This document shows, piece by piece, positions 1 to 7,713 of a stretch of DNA of 32,157 bases. The position numbers and the translations under genes are program-made. Where the stretch lies: contig NZ_AQWR01000020.1 in NCBI RefSeq assembly GCF_000375645.1, positions 1 through 32,157 on the forward strand. The letters are read 5' to 3'. The DNA is from Porphyromonas bennonis DSM 23058 = JCM 16335. GTDB lineage: Bacteria > Bacteroidota > Bacteroidia > Bacteroidales > Porphyromonadaceae. The stretch's first letter is position 1, and every line of letters starts with the position of its first letter. The notes under the pieces are model-generated. The model saw only the letters and a program-made list of their open reading frames with translations. It was not told the DNA's origin and did not search any database.

Positions 1-100
1 GCTACGCCCCTCGACCCGGGTCTAAAAAGCGGGCACCCCTGTCGGGGTGCTTCGTTCACCACCCTTTACAATGAGTTGAATGGTTTCTGTACCACTCAAA
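1..100 (+). repeat. Dispersed repeat, copy 1 (left edge cut by window)
   Basis: This non-coding stretch is colinear with 25141-25250. Shared blocks are CTCGaCCC at 10-17, an AAGCGGgCACCC..GGGTGCTTC hairpin (stem 33-39 with 44-50) and TTGAATGGTTTCTGTACCAC at 76-95. The last block matches its partner at 17 of 20 bases. The hairpin-to-last-block distance differs by only 1 bp between copies, while the first block is about 12 bp closer here. The nature of the element is unknown; it could be a MITE, an insertion-sequence relic or a structured RNA. Confidence 0.6.
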
Positions 101-177
101 TGCGTCACCCCTGCCTGTCCACCATCCTATATCATGGTCTCGAGGGTAAAATAGGGTACTCACCTAAGAGATGAGTA

Positions 178-218
178 CAAAGGCGGGGCAGCGTCAGGAT
201 TGCTGACACTGCCCCGCC
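178..218 (-). terminator. Terminator hairpin downstream of the SPOR lipoprotein gene
   Basis: GGCGGGGCAG (182-191) pairs with CTGCCCCGCC (209-218), and an inner GTCAG/CTGAC stem follows after one mismatch. Read on the minus strand it is followed by TTTGT, a short T tract. A second small inverted repeat, GTACTCA/TGAGTAC (156-178), lies immediately beyond it. Confidence 0.7.
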
Positions 219-254
219 TATGGCTTAGCTATGCTCTATCGAGCAGATGCCGGA

Positions 255-728
255 TCAGTAAGCGCGGCGAACGATCCAGGCGTCGCTGAAGGCAGGAGCG
301 TACTTCTGCATGATGGCATCACGCGAGCGGACGGCTTCTTCCTTGGTGTCGTGACCGGTGACCAGCACGCGGTACATGCCGGACTCGTTCTGTGCGAGGA
401 TCGCCTCGCTGTAGCCGGCACTGATCATACGCTCGCGGAGTGAGCGGGCGTTGGTGATGTTCTTGAAGCTTCCGATGCAGACGCTGAAGGTGCGGATGCC
501 ATTGGGTGCACTCTCACCCTCGGGGACAGACAGTCTCTCCTCGCGGACGTCAGAGTTGTCAGCTACCACGATCGGCTCCTCCTGGGTGTAGGTGCTTTGC
601 TGAGCCACCTCACGCTGCTGAGCCTTCTCGTACATAGAGCGATAGGCGCTCTTCTTGGGCTTGCATGAGGTCATGCAGCCACCTACAATGAGCAGCCCCA
701 GCGCAGCTACGAGTACATTCTTTTTCAT
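255..728 (-). CDS. SPOR-domain lipoprotein
   Basis: A 157-residue protein with a lipoprotein-type signal peptide: basic MKKN, a hydrophobic core to about residue 15, then cysteines at 18 (VGGC) and 22 (MTSC). C18 fits a lipobox slightly better. A polar linker (about 23-77) leads to a C-terminal SPOR fold (about 78-157) that begins RTFSVCIGSFKN and has the usual beta-alpha-beta spacing with YRVLVTG in the middle. SPOR domains bind denuded peptidoglycan glycan strands, so the protein probably sits in the periplasm, anchored to a membrane, and acts in cell division or wall turnover. It appears monocistronic, with a -7 box upstream and a terminator downstream. No enzymatic domain is visible. The family call is secure; the specific role is inferred. 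Confidence 0.9.
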   Translation of the reverse strand: MKKNVLVAALGLLIVGGCMTSCKPKKSAYRSMYEKAQQREVAQQSTYTQEEPIVVADNSDVREERLSVPEGESAPNGIRTFSVCIGSFKNITNARSLRERMISAGYSEAILAQNESGMYRVLVTGHDTKEEAVRSRDAIMQKYAPAFSDAWIVRRAY

Positions 729-770
729 GATGAATTTGTTGTCTAAGTAATAATCTATTTTTCTCGACTA

Positions 771-778
771 CAAAAGTA
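771..778 (-). promoter_or_regulatory. -7 box for the SPOR lipoprotein gene
   Basis: The minus strand reads TACTTTTG, a full match to the Bacteroidota -7 consensus TAnnTTTG, about 43 bp before the ATG. A TTTTG lies only 12 bp upstream, too close for a standard -33 element, so that half is not clear. Confidence 0.6.
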
Positions 779-900
779 GCCATTATTGGACAAAATAGCG
801 AATAGACAACATCTTGGAGCTGATAAATAAGTATAAAGTGATGCCCTCGGAGGATCGATTACCTCCCTACGGTCCTGTCTCGGTCTGGGTGAGAACGGCA

Positions 901-942
901 TAAAAAGGTGGCACACAGGAGTATGAGCTCCGGTGTGCCACC
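901..942 (-). terminator. Intrinsic terminator of aspA
   Basis: GGTGGCACAC (907-916) pairs with GTGTGCCACC (933-942), with an inner GGAG/CTCC extension. On the minus strand the stem is followed by TTTTTA (902-906). It begins 27 bp after the aspA stop codon. Confidence 0.85.
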
Positions 943-968
943 ATAATAGGATTTCTGCTCAGGAGTGG

Positions 969-2402
969 TTACTCTACATCCTTGAGCGGCTTGATGTCCA
1001 GTCGTACGGGCTGGGTGAGATTCTCCGGATCCATGATCTCATCGAGCTGCTCCTTGGAGAGGATCCCCTTCTCGAGGACGAGGTCCACGATGCTCCTGCC
1101 TGTCGCCTGTGCCTCTTGAGTGAGGTGGGTCGAGTTGTCGTAGCCGATGTAGGGATTGAGCGCCGTCACGATGGAGAGGCTGTCGTAGACCTGCTTGCGA
1201 GTGTGCTCGGCATTGGCCTTGATGCCGTCGATGCAGAACTCTCTCAGGGTGTCCATGGCACGCATCAGGAGGTCAGAGCTCTCGAAGCAGCACTGGACCA
1301 TGACCGGCTCCATGGCGTTGAGCTCCAGCTGAGCCGCCTCACCTGCCATCGTTACGCAGACATCGTTGCCGATCACCTTCATGGCGATCTGGGTCACCAC
1401 CTCGGGGATGACTGGATTGACCTTACCGGGCATGATGGACGATCCGGGCTGACGAGCGGGCAGGGTGATGTCTCCGAGTCCTGCGAAGGGACCGCTAGAG
1501 AGGAGACGCAGGTCGTTGGAGATCTTGCTGAGCTTGACGGCAAGGCGCTTGAGCGCTGCGGAGTAGCCTACCATATGAGAGGTGTCGGAGGTGGCTCCTA
1601 CATAGTCCTTGGTCGGCTTGATATCCCACTCGGTTATCTTGCGGAAGGCCTTGATCACCGCCTCACGGTAGCCGGGCTGAGAGCAGATACCTGTGCCGAT
1701 GGCTGTGGAGCCCATGTTGAGCACGAGGAACTGCTTAGCTGCATGCTCGAGATTGTCGATCTCCTCCTCGAGGATCGAGGCAAAGCCATTAAAGGTCTGC
1801 TCGTGCGTCATCGGGACGGCATCCTGTAGCTGGGTGCGACCGATCTTGAGCATCCCGCGGAATTCCTTAGCCTTCTTCCTCAGAGACTTGATGAGCTCAT
1901 CGAGGTGAGGTGTCAAGTCGAGGAAGGTGAGGTAGAGTCCGATGTGTGCAAATGTGGGATAAGCATCATTGGTGGACTGAGAGAGATTGACGTGGTCGTG
2001 GGGATCACAGTGCTTGTAGTCTCCATGCTCGTAGCCGAGGATCTCGAGCGCCCGATTGGCGATCACCTCGTTGGCATTCATATTGGCCGACGTCCCTGCT
2101 CCTCCCTGGAACATATCGATGCAGAACTGATCTCTCAGCTCCCCATCGCGGATCTCGTCGCACGCCTGACACATAGCCTTGAAGACATCCTCCGGCAGCT
2201 CATTGAGCTCGTGATTGGCCATGGCGGCAGCCTTCTTGGTGATTGCCATCGCCTCGATGAAGCGAGGGTAGGTCGAGAGCTTATAGGGGGAGAACTGGAA
2301 GTTGTCCATCGCTCTCTGGGTCTGGATACCGTAGAGGTGATCCATCGGGATCTGCATGCTGCCGAGTAAGTCCTTCTCAGTACGCATCTTGGGATTTCCC
2401 AT
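969..2402 (-). CDS. aspA: Aspartate ammonia-lyase
   Basis: A 477-residue member of the fumarase/aspartase superfamily that reversibly deaminates L-aspartate to fumarate and ammonia in the cytosol. The length matches E. coli AspA (478). The superfamily signature GSSIMPGKVNP is present and supplies the catalytic-loop serine. Other aspartase-like blocks are YGIQTQRAMDNF near residue 24, FQGGAGTSANMNANEV near residue 100, SQSTNDAYPT near residue 143 and GRTQLQDAVPMT near residue 187. The resemblance to AspA is closer than to class II fumarase, including the RLLSSGPFAGLGDI block. In an asaccharolytic fermenter this enzyme would feed fumarate respiration. It is monocistronic, with its own -7 box and terminator, and a 22-bp palindromic array lies about 160 bp upstream of its start. 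Confidence 0.95.
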   Translation of the reverse strand: MGNPKMRTEKDLLGSMQIPMDHLYGIQTQRAMDNFQFSPYKLSTYPRFIEAMAITKKAAAMANHELNELPEDVFKAMCQACDEIRDGELRDQFCIDMFQGGAGTSANMNANEVIANRALEILGYEHGDYKHCDPHDHVNLSQSTNDAYPTFAHIGLYLTFLDLTPHLDELIKSLRKKAKEFRGMLKIGRTQLQDAVPMTHEQTFNGFASILEEEIDNLEHAAKQFLVLNMGSTAIGTGICSQPGYREAVIKAFRKITEWDIKPTKDYVGATSDTSHMVGYSAALKRLAVKLSKISNDLRLLSSGPFAGLGDITLPARQPGSSIMPGKVNPVIPEVVTQIAMKVIGNDVCVTMAGEAAQLELNAMEPVMVQCCFESSDLLMRAMDTLREFCIDGIKANAEHTRKQVYDSLSIVTALNPYIGYDNSTHLTQEAQATGRSIVDLVLEKGILSKEQLDEIMDPENLTQPVRLDIKPLKDVE

Positions 2403-2453
2403 AATAATAGTTGTGTTTGTTATGGATTGATTAGTTATGATTTGATCGTGCTA

Positions 2454-2461
2454 CAAATGTA
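2454..2461 (-). promoter_or_regulatory. -7 box for aspA
   Basis: The minus strand reads TACATTTG, matching TAnnTTTG, about 51 bp before the aspA ATG. No clear TTG is seen at the -33 distance. Confidence 0.6.
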
Positions 2462-2562
2462 CAGATTATTGTTGACTGAAGAGACAGGGGCAGTCGGTTT
2501 GGCAGAAGAATGGTATGGATGGAGCGACTCATGACCACAGTGGTTGTCTCATCTCGATCAGG

Positions 2563-2628
2563 AAAAAACTAATACCGGTATTAGTTTTCTCTATGATCGG
2601 TATTAGTTTACTCTATTACCGGTAATAG
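2563..2628 (-). repeat. 22-bp palindromic-unit array A (3 units)
   Basis: Three near-palindromic units are centred at 2576.5, 2598.5 and 2620.5, exactly 22 bp apart. The first sits in a perfect 24-bp palindrome (2565-2588, core ACTAATACCGGTATTAGT). The third has the perfect palindrome CTATTACCGGTAATAG (2613-2628). The middle unit is degenerate (TCGG core). On the minus strand each unit starts CTAwTACCG. It lies between the DUF1015 terminator and the aspA promoter, and the same kind of array recurs at 13995-14060 and 24063-24150. Confidence 0.85.
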
Positions 2629-2670
2629 ATTGATGCGGTATTTACCAGGGGAGAGAGGTCCCTTAGGGGC

Positions 2671-2710
2671 AAAAGAAGAGTGCCTGCGGTCATGCGACCA
2701 CAGGCACTCT
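2671..2710 (-). terminator. Terminator of the serC-serA-DUF1015 operon
   Basis: AGAGTGCCTG (2677-2686) pairs with CAGGCACTCT (2701-2710), and an inner GGTC/GACC stem closes an ATGC loop. On the minus strand the stem is followed by TCTTTTG. It starts 37 bp after the DUF1015 stop codon. Confidence 0.8.
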
Positions 2711-2746
2711 CTTACTTGATTAGATAAGGGTCTCTTATCTCATCTC

Positions 2747-4003
2747 TTATTTCTCGTCCTCAAGGGTGTGGACGATGAGACCGGAGCGAAGCTTCGGCTC
2801 AAACCAGGTCGCCTTGGGGGGCATGATGTTGCCGGTGTCAGCGATCTTCATGATCTGTCCCATGGTCACAGGATAGAGTGCCAGGGCCATGATCATCTCG
2901 CCACTGTCGACACGACGCTGCAGCTCCTCGAGACCGCGAAGTCCACCGACGAAGTCGATGCGGTCGCTGGTCCTGAGGTCCCCGATCTGGAGGATATCCT
3001 CGAGGATCAGGTTGCTGGATACCGTGACATCGAGGATGCCCACGGGATCGCTGTCGTCGTACGTACCGGGCTTGGCGGTGAGGGAGTACCACTGGCCATC
3101 GAGGTACATGCTGAAGTTGTGGAGCTTATTGGGATGGTAGATCTCCTTCCCTTTGCACTCTACGTCGAAATTCTCCTCCAGCTTCTTGATGAATTGCTCC
3201 TTCGTCAGTCCGTTCAGATCCTTGACTACACGATTGTAGTCCATGACGTGCAGGTGACTGGCGGGGAATGCAACTGCCATGAAGTAATTGTACTCCTCCT
3301 TACCGGTGTGATTGGGGTTGGCCTCAGCCCTCTCCTTACCCACTCGGGCAGCAGCGGCAGAGCGGTGGTGACCATCAGCAATGTAGAGGGCAGGCATCTT
3401 GTCAAACTCTCTCGTGATGGTCTCGACGTCGCTGTCGTCACAGATGACCCAGAAGGTGTGGCGGAAGTCCTCCGGAGGTGCGACGAAGTCGTACTCCGGC
3501 TCGGTCTTACTGTACTTATCGATGATCGCCTGTAGGTCTGCATTGTCCGGGAATGCGAGGAAGACAGGCTCCATATTCGCATCCAGGACATTGACATGCT
3601 TCATGCGGTCATCCTCCTTGGCCTTGAGCGTGAGCTCATGCTTGCGGATGACGTTATTGAAGTAGTCGTGTACGTAAGCACCTACCACAAACCCGTACTG
3701 GGTGCGGTCGCCCATGGTCTGAGCATAGAGGTAGTAGCAGGGCTTGTCGTCCTGTACCAGCCAGCCTTCCTTGACAAACTTGTCTCTCTGCTCACGAGCC
3801 GAGGTGTAGACCTCGGGGTCGTGCTCATCCTTGCCGGCGGGGAAATTGATCTCCGGGCGGATGATGTGGTAGAGGGACATCGGATTGCCCTCGGACTCCT
3901 TGCGAGCCTCCTCGGTGTCGAGGACGTCGTAGGGACGTGAGCTGACCTTGGTGACCAGATCCTTGGGAGGGCGCCAGCCCTTAAATGGTTTTACTGTAGC
4001 CAT
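2747..4003 (-). CDS. DUF1015 family protein in the serine biosynthesis operon
   Basis: A 418-residue protein of the DUF1015 (COG4198) family. Diagnostic features are an N-terminal SSRPYDVLDTEEAR block (21-34), a central RKHELTLKAKEDDRMKHV block (120-137) and the conserved ADGHHRSAAA motif (209-218). The family has no firmly established activity that I know of. DGHHR resembles the phosphate-binding motif of ParB/sulfiredoxin-fold proteins, which include the archaeal free serine kinase SerK. Together with its place as third gene after serC and serA (20-bp gap), this suggests a role in serine or phosphoserine metabolism. That link is inference. There is no signal peptide or membrane segment, so it should be cytosolic. 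A terminator follows. Confidence 0.85.
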   Translation of the reverse strand: MATVKPFKGWRPPKDLVTKVSSRPYDVLDTEEARKESEGNPMSLYHIIRPEINFPAGKDEHDPEVYTSAREQRDKFVKEGWLVQDDKPCYYLYAQTMGDRTQYGFVVGAYVHDYFNNVIRKHELTLKAKEDDRMKHVNVLDANMEPVFLAFPDNADLQAIIDKYSKTEPEYDFVAPPEDFRHTFWVICDDSDVETITREFDKMPALYIADGHHRSAAAARVGKERAEANPNHTGKEEYNYFMAVAFPASHLHVMDYNRVVKDLNGLTKEQFIKKLEENFDVECKGKEIYHPNKLHNFSMYLDGQWYSLTAKPGTYDDSDPVGILDVTVSSNLILEDILQIGDLRTSDRIDFVGGLRGLEELQRRVDSGEMIMALALYPVTMGQIMKIADTGNIMPPKATWFEPKLRSGLIVHTLEDEK

Positions 4004-4023
4004 TATTATGGGGATAGTAGTGG

Positions 4024-4962
4024 TTACTTATTGACTTGAAACTTCACCTCTCCGTCGCTGAAGAGGGCAACGATCTGATGGGCAGCAGCGAGACCGGCAT
4101 TGATATTGGCCTCGACAGTCTGAGCCCCCATCTTCTTGGGGGTGGAGAAGTAGCGATCGCCCAGCTTCTCACGATACTCTGCATCCATGTCGGGCATGAT
4201 ATCGGTGAGATACTTGAGGTCCTCGCGCTCCTGCATGAGCTTGAGAAGTCCCGCCTCGTCGATGATCTCCTTGCGTGCAGCATTGAGGAGGACACCGCCC
4301 TTGGGCATGTTCTTCACAAGGTCATAATTGATGGATCCCTTGGTCTCCGCTGTGGCGGGGAGGTGCAGGGAGACGATGTCACAGGTCTTGTAGAGGTCCT
4401 CCACGTTGGTGAAGTTAGTGACATCCTCGTACTCCTTGGGGGAGCGCTCCTTGCCCTGCTCGAAGAAAGGCTCGAAGCAGTAGATCTCCATACCGAAGCC
4501 GCGTGCAATACGTGCGGCGCAGCGGGCGGTGTGGCCGAAGGCGTGGAAGCCGATCTTCTTACCCATCAGCTCGCTTCCGGACTTGCCATTGAAGCGGTTG
4601 CGTGCTGCGAAGACGAGCAGACCGAAGACAAGCTCACCGACGGCATTGGAGTTCTGTCCGGGGGTGTTCTCTACGATCACGCCCTTCTCCTTGGCGTACT
4701 GGGTGTCGATGGAGTCGTATCCGGCACCGGCGCGGACGATCACCTCCAGCTCCTTGGCGGCGTCGATCACCTCCTTGGTGATCTTGTCGCTGCGGACGAT
4801 AAGGGCGTTGGCGTCGGCGACAGCCTTGAGCAGCTCATCCTGGCTCTGATACTTCTCCAGCACCTCCAGCTGGTAGCCGGCATCCTCCACGATCTTGCGG
4901 ATCTGTGGTACTGCGGCGGAGTTGAAGGGCTTCTCAGTAGCTACTAATACTTTCTTAGTCAT
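4024..4962 (-). CDS. serA: D-3-phosphoglycerate dehydrogenase, short form
   Basis: A 312-residue D-isomer-specific 2-hydroxyacid dehydrogenase. It would oxidise 3-phosphoglycerate to 3-phosphohydroxypyruvate, the first step of phosphorylated serine synthesis. The hydroxyacid-dehydrogenase blocks are VRAGAGYDSID (77-86), NTPGQNSNAVGELVFGLLV (99-117) and LLNAARKEIIDEAGL (225-239), which holds the substrate-binding arginine R230. It has no C-terminal ACT domain, so it lacks the serine-feedback module of long SerA. Two oddities stand out. The dinucleotide motif is degenerate (GFHAFGHTA, 138-146, instead of GxxGxGxxG), and the usual catalytic histidine block TPHIG reads TPKKMG (274-279). From memory the KKMG form is usual in Bacteroidota SerA; the loss of the last Rossmann glycine may not be. 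Position between serC and DUF1015 supports the assignment. Confidence 0.88.
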   Translation of the reverse strand: MTKKVLVATEKPFNSAAVPQIRKIVEDAGYQLEVLEKYQSQDELLKAVADANALIVRSDKITKEVIDAAKELEVIVRAGAGYDSIDTQYAKEKGVIVENTPGQNSNAVGELVFGLLVFAARNRFNGKSGSELMGKKIGFHAFGHTARCAARIARGFGMEIYCFEPFFEQGKERSPKEYEDVTNFTNVEDLYKTCDIVSLHLPATAETKGSINYDLVKNMPKGGVLLNAARKEIIDEAGLLKLMQEREDLKYLTDIMPDMDAEYREKLGDRYFSTPKKMGAQTVEANINAGLAAAHQIVALFSDGEVKFQVNK

Positions 4963-4984
4963 TGTGATATCAGGCTATCGTGAG

Positions 4985-6058
4985 TTAGAGGATCTCCTTC
5001 TCAAAGTCCTGCATGCACTTGACGAGTGCCTCTACGCTGTAGAGGGGGAGTGCGTTATAGAGAGAGCAGCGGCAACCACCGATGGAGCGGTGACCCTTGA
5101 TGCCCTCCATGCCTCTCTTCTTGGCGAAGTCGAAGAACTCAGCCTCCTTGTCCTTGTACTCATCAGCGAGGACGAAGTCTACATTCATCAGGGAGCGATC
5201 CTCCTTCCGAGCTACGCCGCGGAAGACCTTAGAGCGGTCGATCTCGTCATAGAGTACCTTAGCTCTCTCCTTGGCTCTCTTCTCGAGCTCATCGAGACCG
5301 CCGATCTCCTTGAACCACTTGAGGGTCTGCTGCATTACGTAGATCTGGAATACAGGAGGAGTATTGTAGGAGTCGGGGTGATCGACGTGAGTCTGGTAGT
5401 CGAGGATCTTCGGGATGGCACGACCGGTCTTGCCGAGGGCATCCTTACGTACGATCACGAAGGTGACACCGGCGGGGGCGATGTTCTTCTGAGCACCGCC
5501 GTAGATGCAGATGTACTTGGAGAAGTCGATGTGACGGGTGAAGATGTCAGAGGACATATCGGCGATCAGTGGCACACCTACCTCTGGATCCTCACGCAGC
5601 TCTGTACCGTAGATGGTATTATTGGTGGTGAAGTGGAGGTAGTCGTACTCGTCGGGTGAGAGCTTCGGGAGCTCGGGGTAGAAGGTGTAATTGTCATCAC
5701 GACTGCTGGCGATTACGTCGACGTCGCCTACGACCTTAGCCTCCTCGATGGCCTTGTGAGCCCAGTTGCCGGTATCGACATAGGCAGCCTTCTTCTTGAG
5801 GAAATTGACTGCGTGAGCATAAAACTGCAGGCTGGCACCTCCTCCGAGGAAGAAGACCGTGTGTGTATCAGGGATCTCGAGCACCTCCTTGAAGAGTGCT
5901 GTGGTCTCAGCGAGCGTGTCTTGGAAGGTCTTGCTACGGTGGGAGATCTCGATCACGGAGAGATCTGTGCCGTTGTAGTTGAGCACCGCACGAGCGGCCT
6001 CCTTGATCACACCCTCATCCAGGATACAGGGTCCTGCAGTGAAATTGTGCTTTTTCAT
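4985..6058 (-). CDS. serC: Phosphoserine aminotransferase
   Basis: A 357-residue class V PLP-dependent aminotransferase that converts 3-phosphohydroxypyruvate and glutamate to O-phospho-L-serine and 2-oxoglutarate. The N-terminus [20 protein letters not shown] is the usual SerC start (FxAGPxxLP type). GGGASLQF near residue 73 is the cofactor phosphate-binding loop, and the PLP lysine lies in [11 protein letters not shown] near residue 190. [15 protein letters not shown] near the C-terminus is the conserved substrate-binding segment. The length matches E. coli SerC (about 360). It is the first gene of the operon and is followed after 22 bp by serA. An own -7 box lies about 60 bp upstream. Confidence 0.95.
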   Translation of the reverse strand: MKKHNFTAGPCILDEGVIKEAARAVLNYNGTDLSVIEISHRSKTFQDTLAETTALFKEVLEIPDTHTVFFLGGGASLQFYAHAVNFLKKKAAYVDTGNWAHKAIEEAKVVGDVDVIASSRDDNYTFYPELPKLSPDEYDYLHFTTNNTIYGTELREDPEVGVPLIADMSSDIFTRHIDFSKYICIYGGAQKNIAPAGVTFVIVRKDALGKTGRAIPKILDYQTHVDHPDSYNTPPVFQIYVMQQTLKWFKEIGGLDELEKRAKERAKVLYDEIDRSKVFRGVARKEDRSLMNVDFVLADEYKDKEAEFFDFAKKRGMEGIKGHRSIGGCRCSLYNALPLYSVEALVKCMQDFEKEIL

Positions 6059-6117
6059 GACGATTGTAAAGATGTTTTGAAAAGTGATTGAATGTTGTTC
6101 TTGTTACTCTTGTGGTC

Positions 6118-6125
6118 CAAAGATA
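6118..6125 (-). promoter_or_regulatory. -7 box for the serC-serA-DUF1015 operon
   Basis: The minus strand reads TATCTTTG, matching TAnnTTTG, about 60 bp before the serC ATG in an AT-rich stretch. A -33 TTTG is not evident. Confidence 0.6.
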
Positions 6126-6223
6126 TGTATTATTTTTGAAGTTAACACAGATTTGTGGCTTTTTTTCTCCATACTTACCATCTCTGTACAGGGGGACAGT
6201 TTTTGATCCTTAATGGGTATGTG

Positions 6224-7705
6224 TCAGAACTGGAAGTAGATAAAGGGCTGGACGCCGGCGCTCCTGAACTGCGTAAGGACCACTAAGACACCTGCAAAGA
6301 GCAGTGTCTGTGCCCATAGAGGAGCCCTGGTAACACTACTCTGGAGTGCCAGCCGCCACCTGTCGGGAGAGAAGTGAAGTATGAAGCCGATGATGATGAG
6401 TGCTGTCACCATCCGATAGCCTGCGAAGAACTGTGGGATCACCTCAGGGTGGAACTCCTCCGTGATCATCGTCAGCATATCCCATACACCATCGATCGAC
6501 CCCATACGGAAGAAGATCCAGGTGAAGCAGACGAAGTGAAAGGTGATGATCACGGAGACGACCCGCCAGACCGGACTCATCTCGGCACCGGTGCGACCCA
6601 GTCGTGGGAAGAGGCTGAGGAAGAACTTGTGTATCGCAAGTGCCACTCCGTGCATGGCTCCCCAGAGGACGAAGCGGATATTGGCTCCGTGCCAGAGCCC
6701 TCCGAGGAGCATCGTGATGAGGAGATTGAGGTAGGTCCTCGCTTTCCCCTTCCTATTACCCCCCAGAGAGATGTAGACGTAGTCCCTGAGCCAGGATGAT
6801 AGGGAGATGTGCCAGCGACGCCAAAACTCGGTGATCGTTGCTGACTTGTAGGGGAAGTCGAAGTTGGTATTGAAGTGGTACCCCATCCAGAGCGCCAGCC
6901 CGATGGCGATGTCGGAGTATCCGGAGAAGTCGCAGTAGATCTGCAGCGCATAGCCGTAGACTCCCATCAGGTTTTCAAACCCACTGTAGAGCAGCGGCTG
7001 ATCGAAGACTCGGTCGACAAAGTTGAGCGAGATGTAGTCGGAGATGACCCCTTTCTTAAGCAGCCCACAGATGATGAGGAATAGTCCCCGCCCGAAGTCC
7101 TCACGGCTCACCCGCGGGATCCGGTGGATCTGAGGGATGAAGTCGACCGCTCGGACGATCGGGCCGGCTACCAGCTGTGGGAAGAAGGATATGTAGAAGA
7201 GGTAGTCGATCCAGCGCTTGAGCGGCTCTATCTTACCTCTATATATGTCGATCACATAGCTTAGTGACTGGAAGGTGAAGAAGGAGATACCCACCGGGAG
7301 GAAGATGTCGAAGTGCCGTCCCTCCGGACTTGCTCCGAAGAGCGGGGCAAAGGAGTCGTAGAGGAAATTGGTGTACTTGAAGTAGCAAAGCAGCCCGAGA
7401 TCAAGCAGAAGGCTGAGGATGAGCCAGCCCTTCTTCCCCGACCTGCTCTCGCTCCGTGCTATCTGTCGTCCGATGATGAAGTCGGTTGTCGCTAAGAGGA
7501 TTAGGAGGACGAAGTAGACTCCGCTGGAGAGGTAGTAGAAGTAGAGGGAGAAGAGCACCACCCAGATCGTCCTCGGGAGATGGCGCTTGCGTAGCAGGTA
7601 GAATACCGGGACAAAGAGGAGGAAGAGGACCAGGAAGAGCCCGCTATTGAAGAGTAGGGGTGAGCTCGGGTCGTAGGTCAGTAGCTCTGTGATTTGTTGC
7701 CACAT
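6224..7705 (-). CDS. MBOAT-family O-acyltransferase (AlgI/DltB type)
   Basis: A 493-residue polytopic membrane protein with about ten hydrophobic segments. The MBOAT core is clear: YCDFSGYSDIAIGLA (257-271), EFWRRWHISLSSWLRDYVY (293-311) and LLGGLWHGAN (333-342) with the catalytic histidine H339. These enzymes move acyl groups, usually acetyl, across the membrane onto extracytoplasmic polymers such as alginate, teichoic acids or peptidoglycan. It is the last gene of the operon, 8 bp after an SGNH hydrolase gene and 13 bp after nothing else of note; two SGNH genes precede it. That pairing resembles AlgI/AlgJ/AlgX or PatA/PatB systems, in which the SGNH partner completes the transfer. The polymer acylated here is unknown. 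No obvious terminator follows. Confidence 0.92.
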   Translation of the reverse strand: MWQQITELLTYDPSSPLLFNSGLFLVLFLLFVPVFYLLRKRHLPRTIWVVLFSLYFYYLSSGVYFVLLILLATTDFIIGRQIARSESRSGKKGWLILSLLLDLGLLCYFKYTNFLYDSFAPLFGASPEGRHFDIFLPVGISFFTFQSLSYVIDIYRGKIEPLKRWIDYLFYISFFPQLVAGPIVRAVDFIPQIHRIPRVSREDFGRGLFLIICGLLKKGVISDYISLNFVDRVFDQPLLYSGFENLMGVYGYALQIYCDFSGYSDIAIGLALWMGYHFNTNFDFPYKSATITEFWRRWHISLSSWLRDYVYISLGGNRKGKARTYLNLLITMLLGGLWHGANIRFVLWGAMHGVALAIHKFFLSLFPRLGRTGAEMSPVWRVVSVIITFHFVCFTWIFFRMGSIDGVWDMLTMITEEFHPEVIPQFFAGYRMVTALIIIGFILHFSPDRWRLALQSSVTRAPLWAQTLLFAGVLVVLTQFRSAGVQPFIYFQF

Positions 7706-7713
7706 GGGATGCG

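Noticed and set aside
933-1829. Long plus-strand frame of 298 codons opposite aspA
   Set aside because: It lies wholly inside aspA on the other strand. The composition reflects the reverse complement of a GC-rich gene, and no domain is recognisable.
4036-4947. Long plus-strand frame of 303 codons opposite serA
   Set aside because: A shadow of serA, rich in Leu, Val, Gly and Asp from antisense codons, with no recognisable fold.
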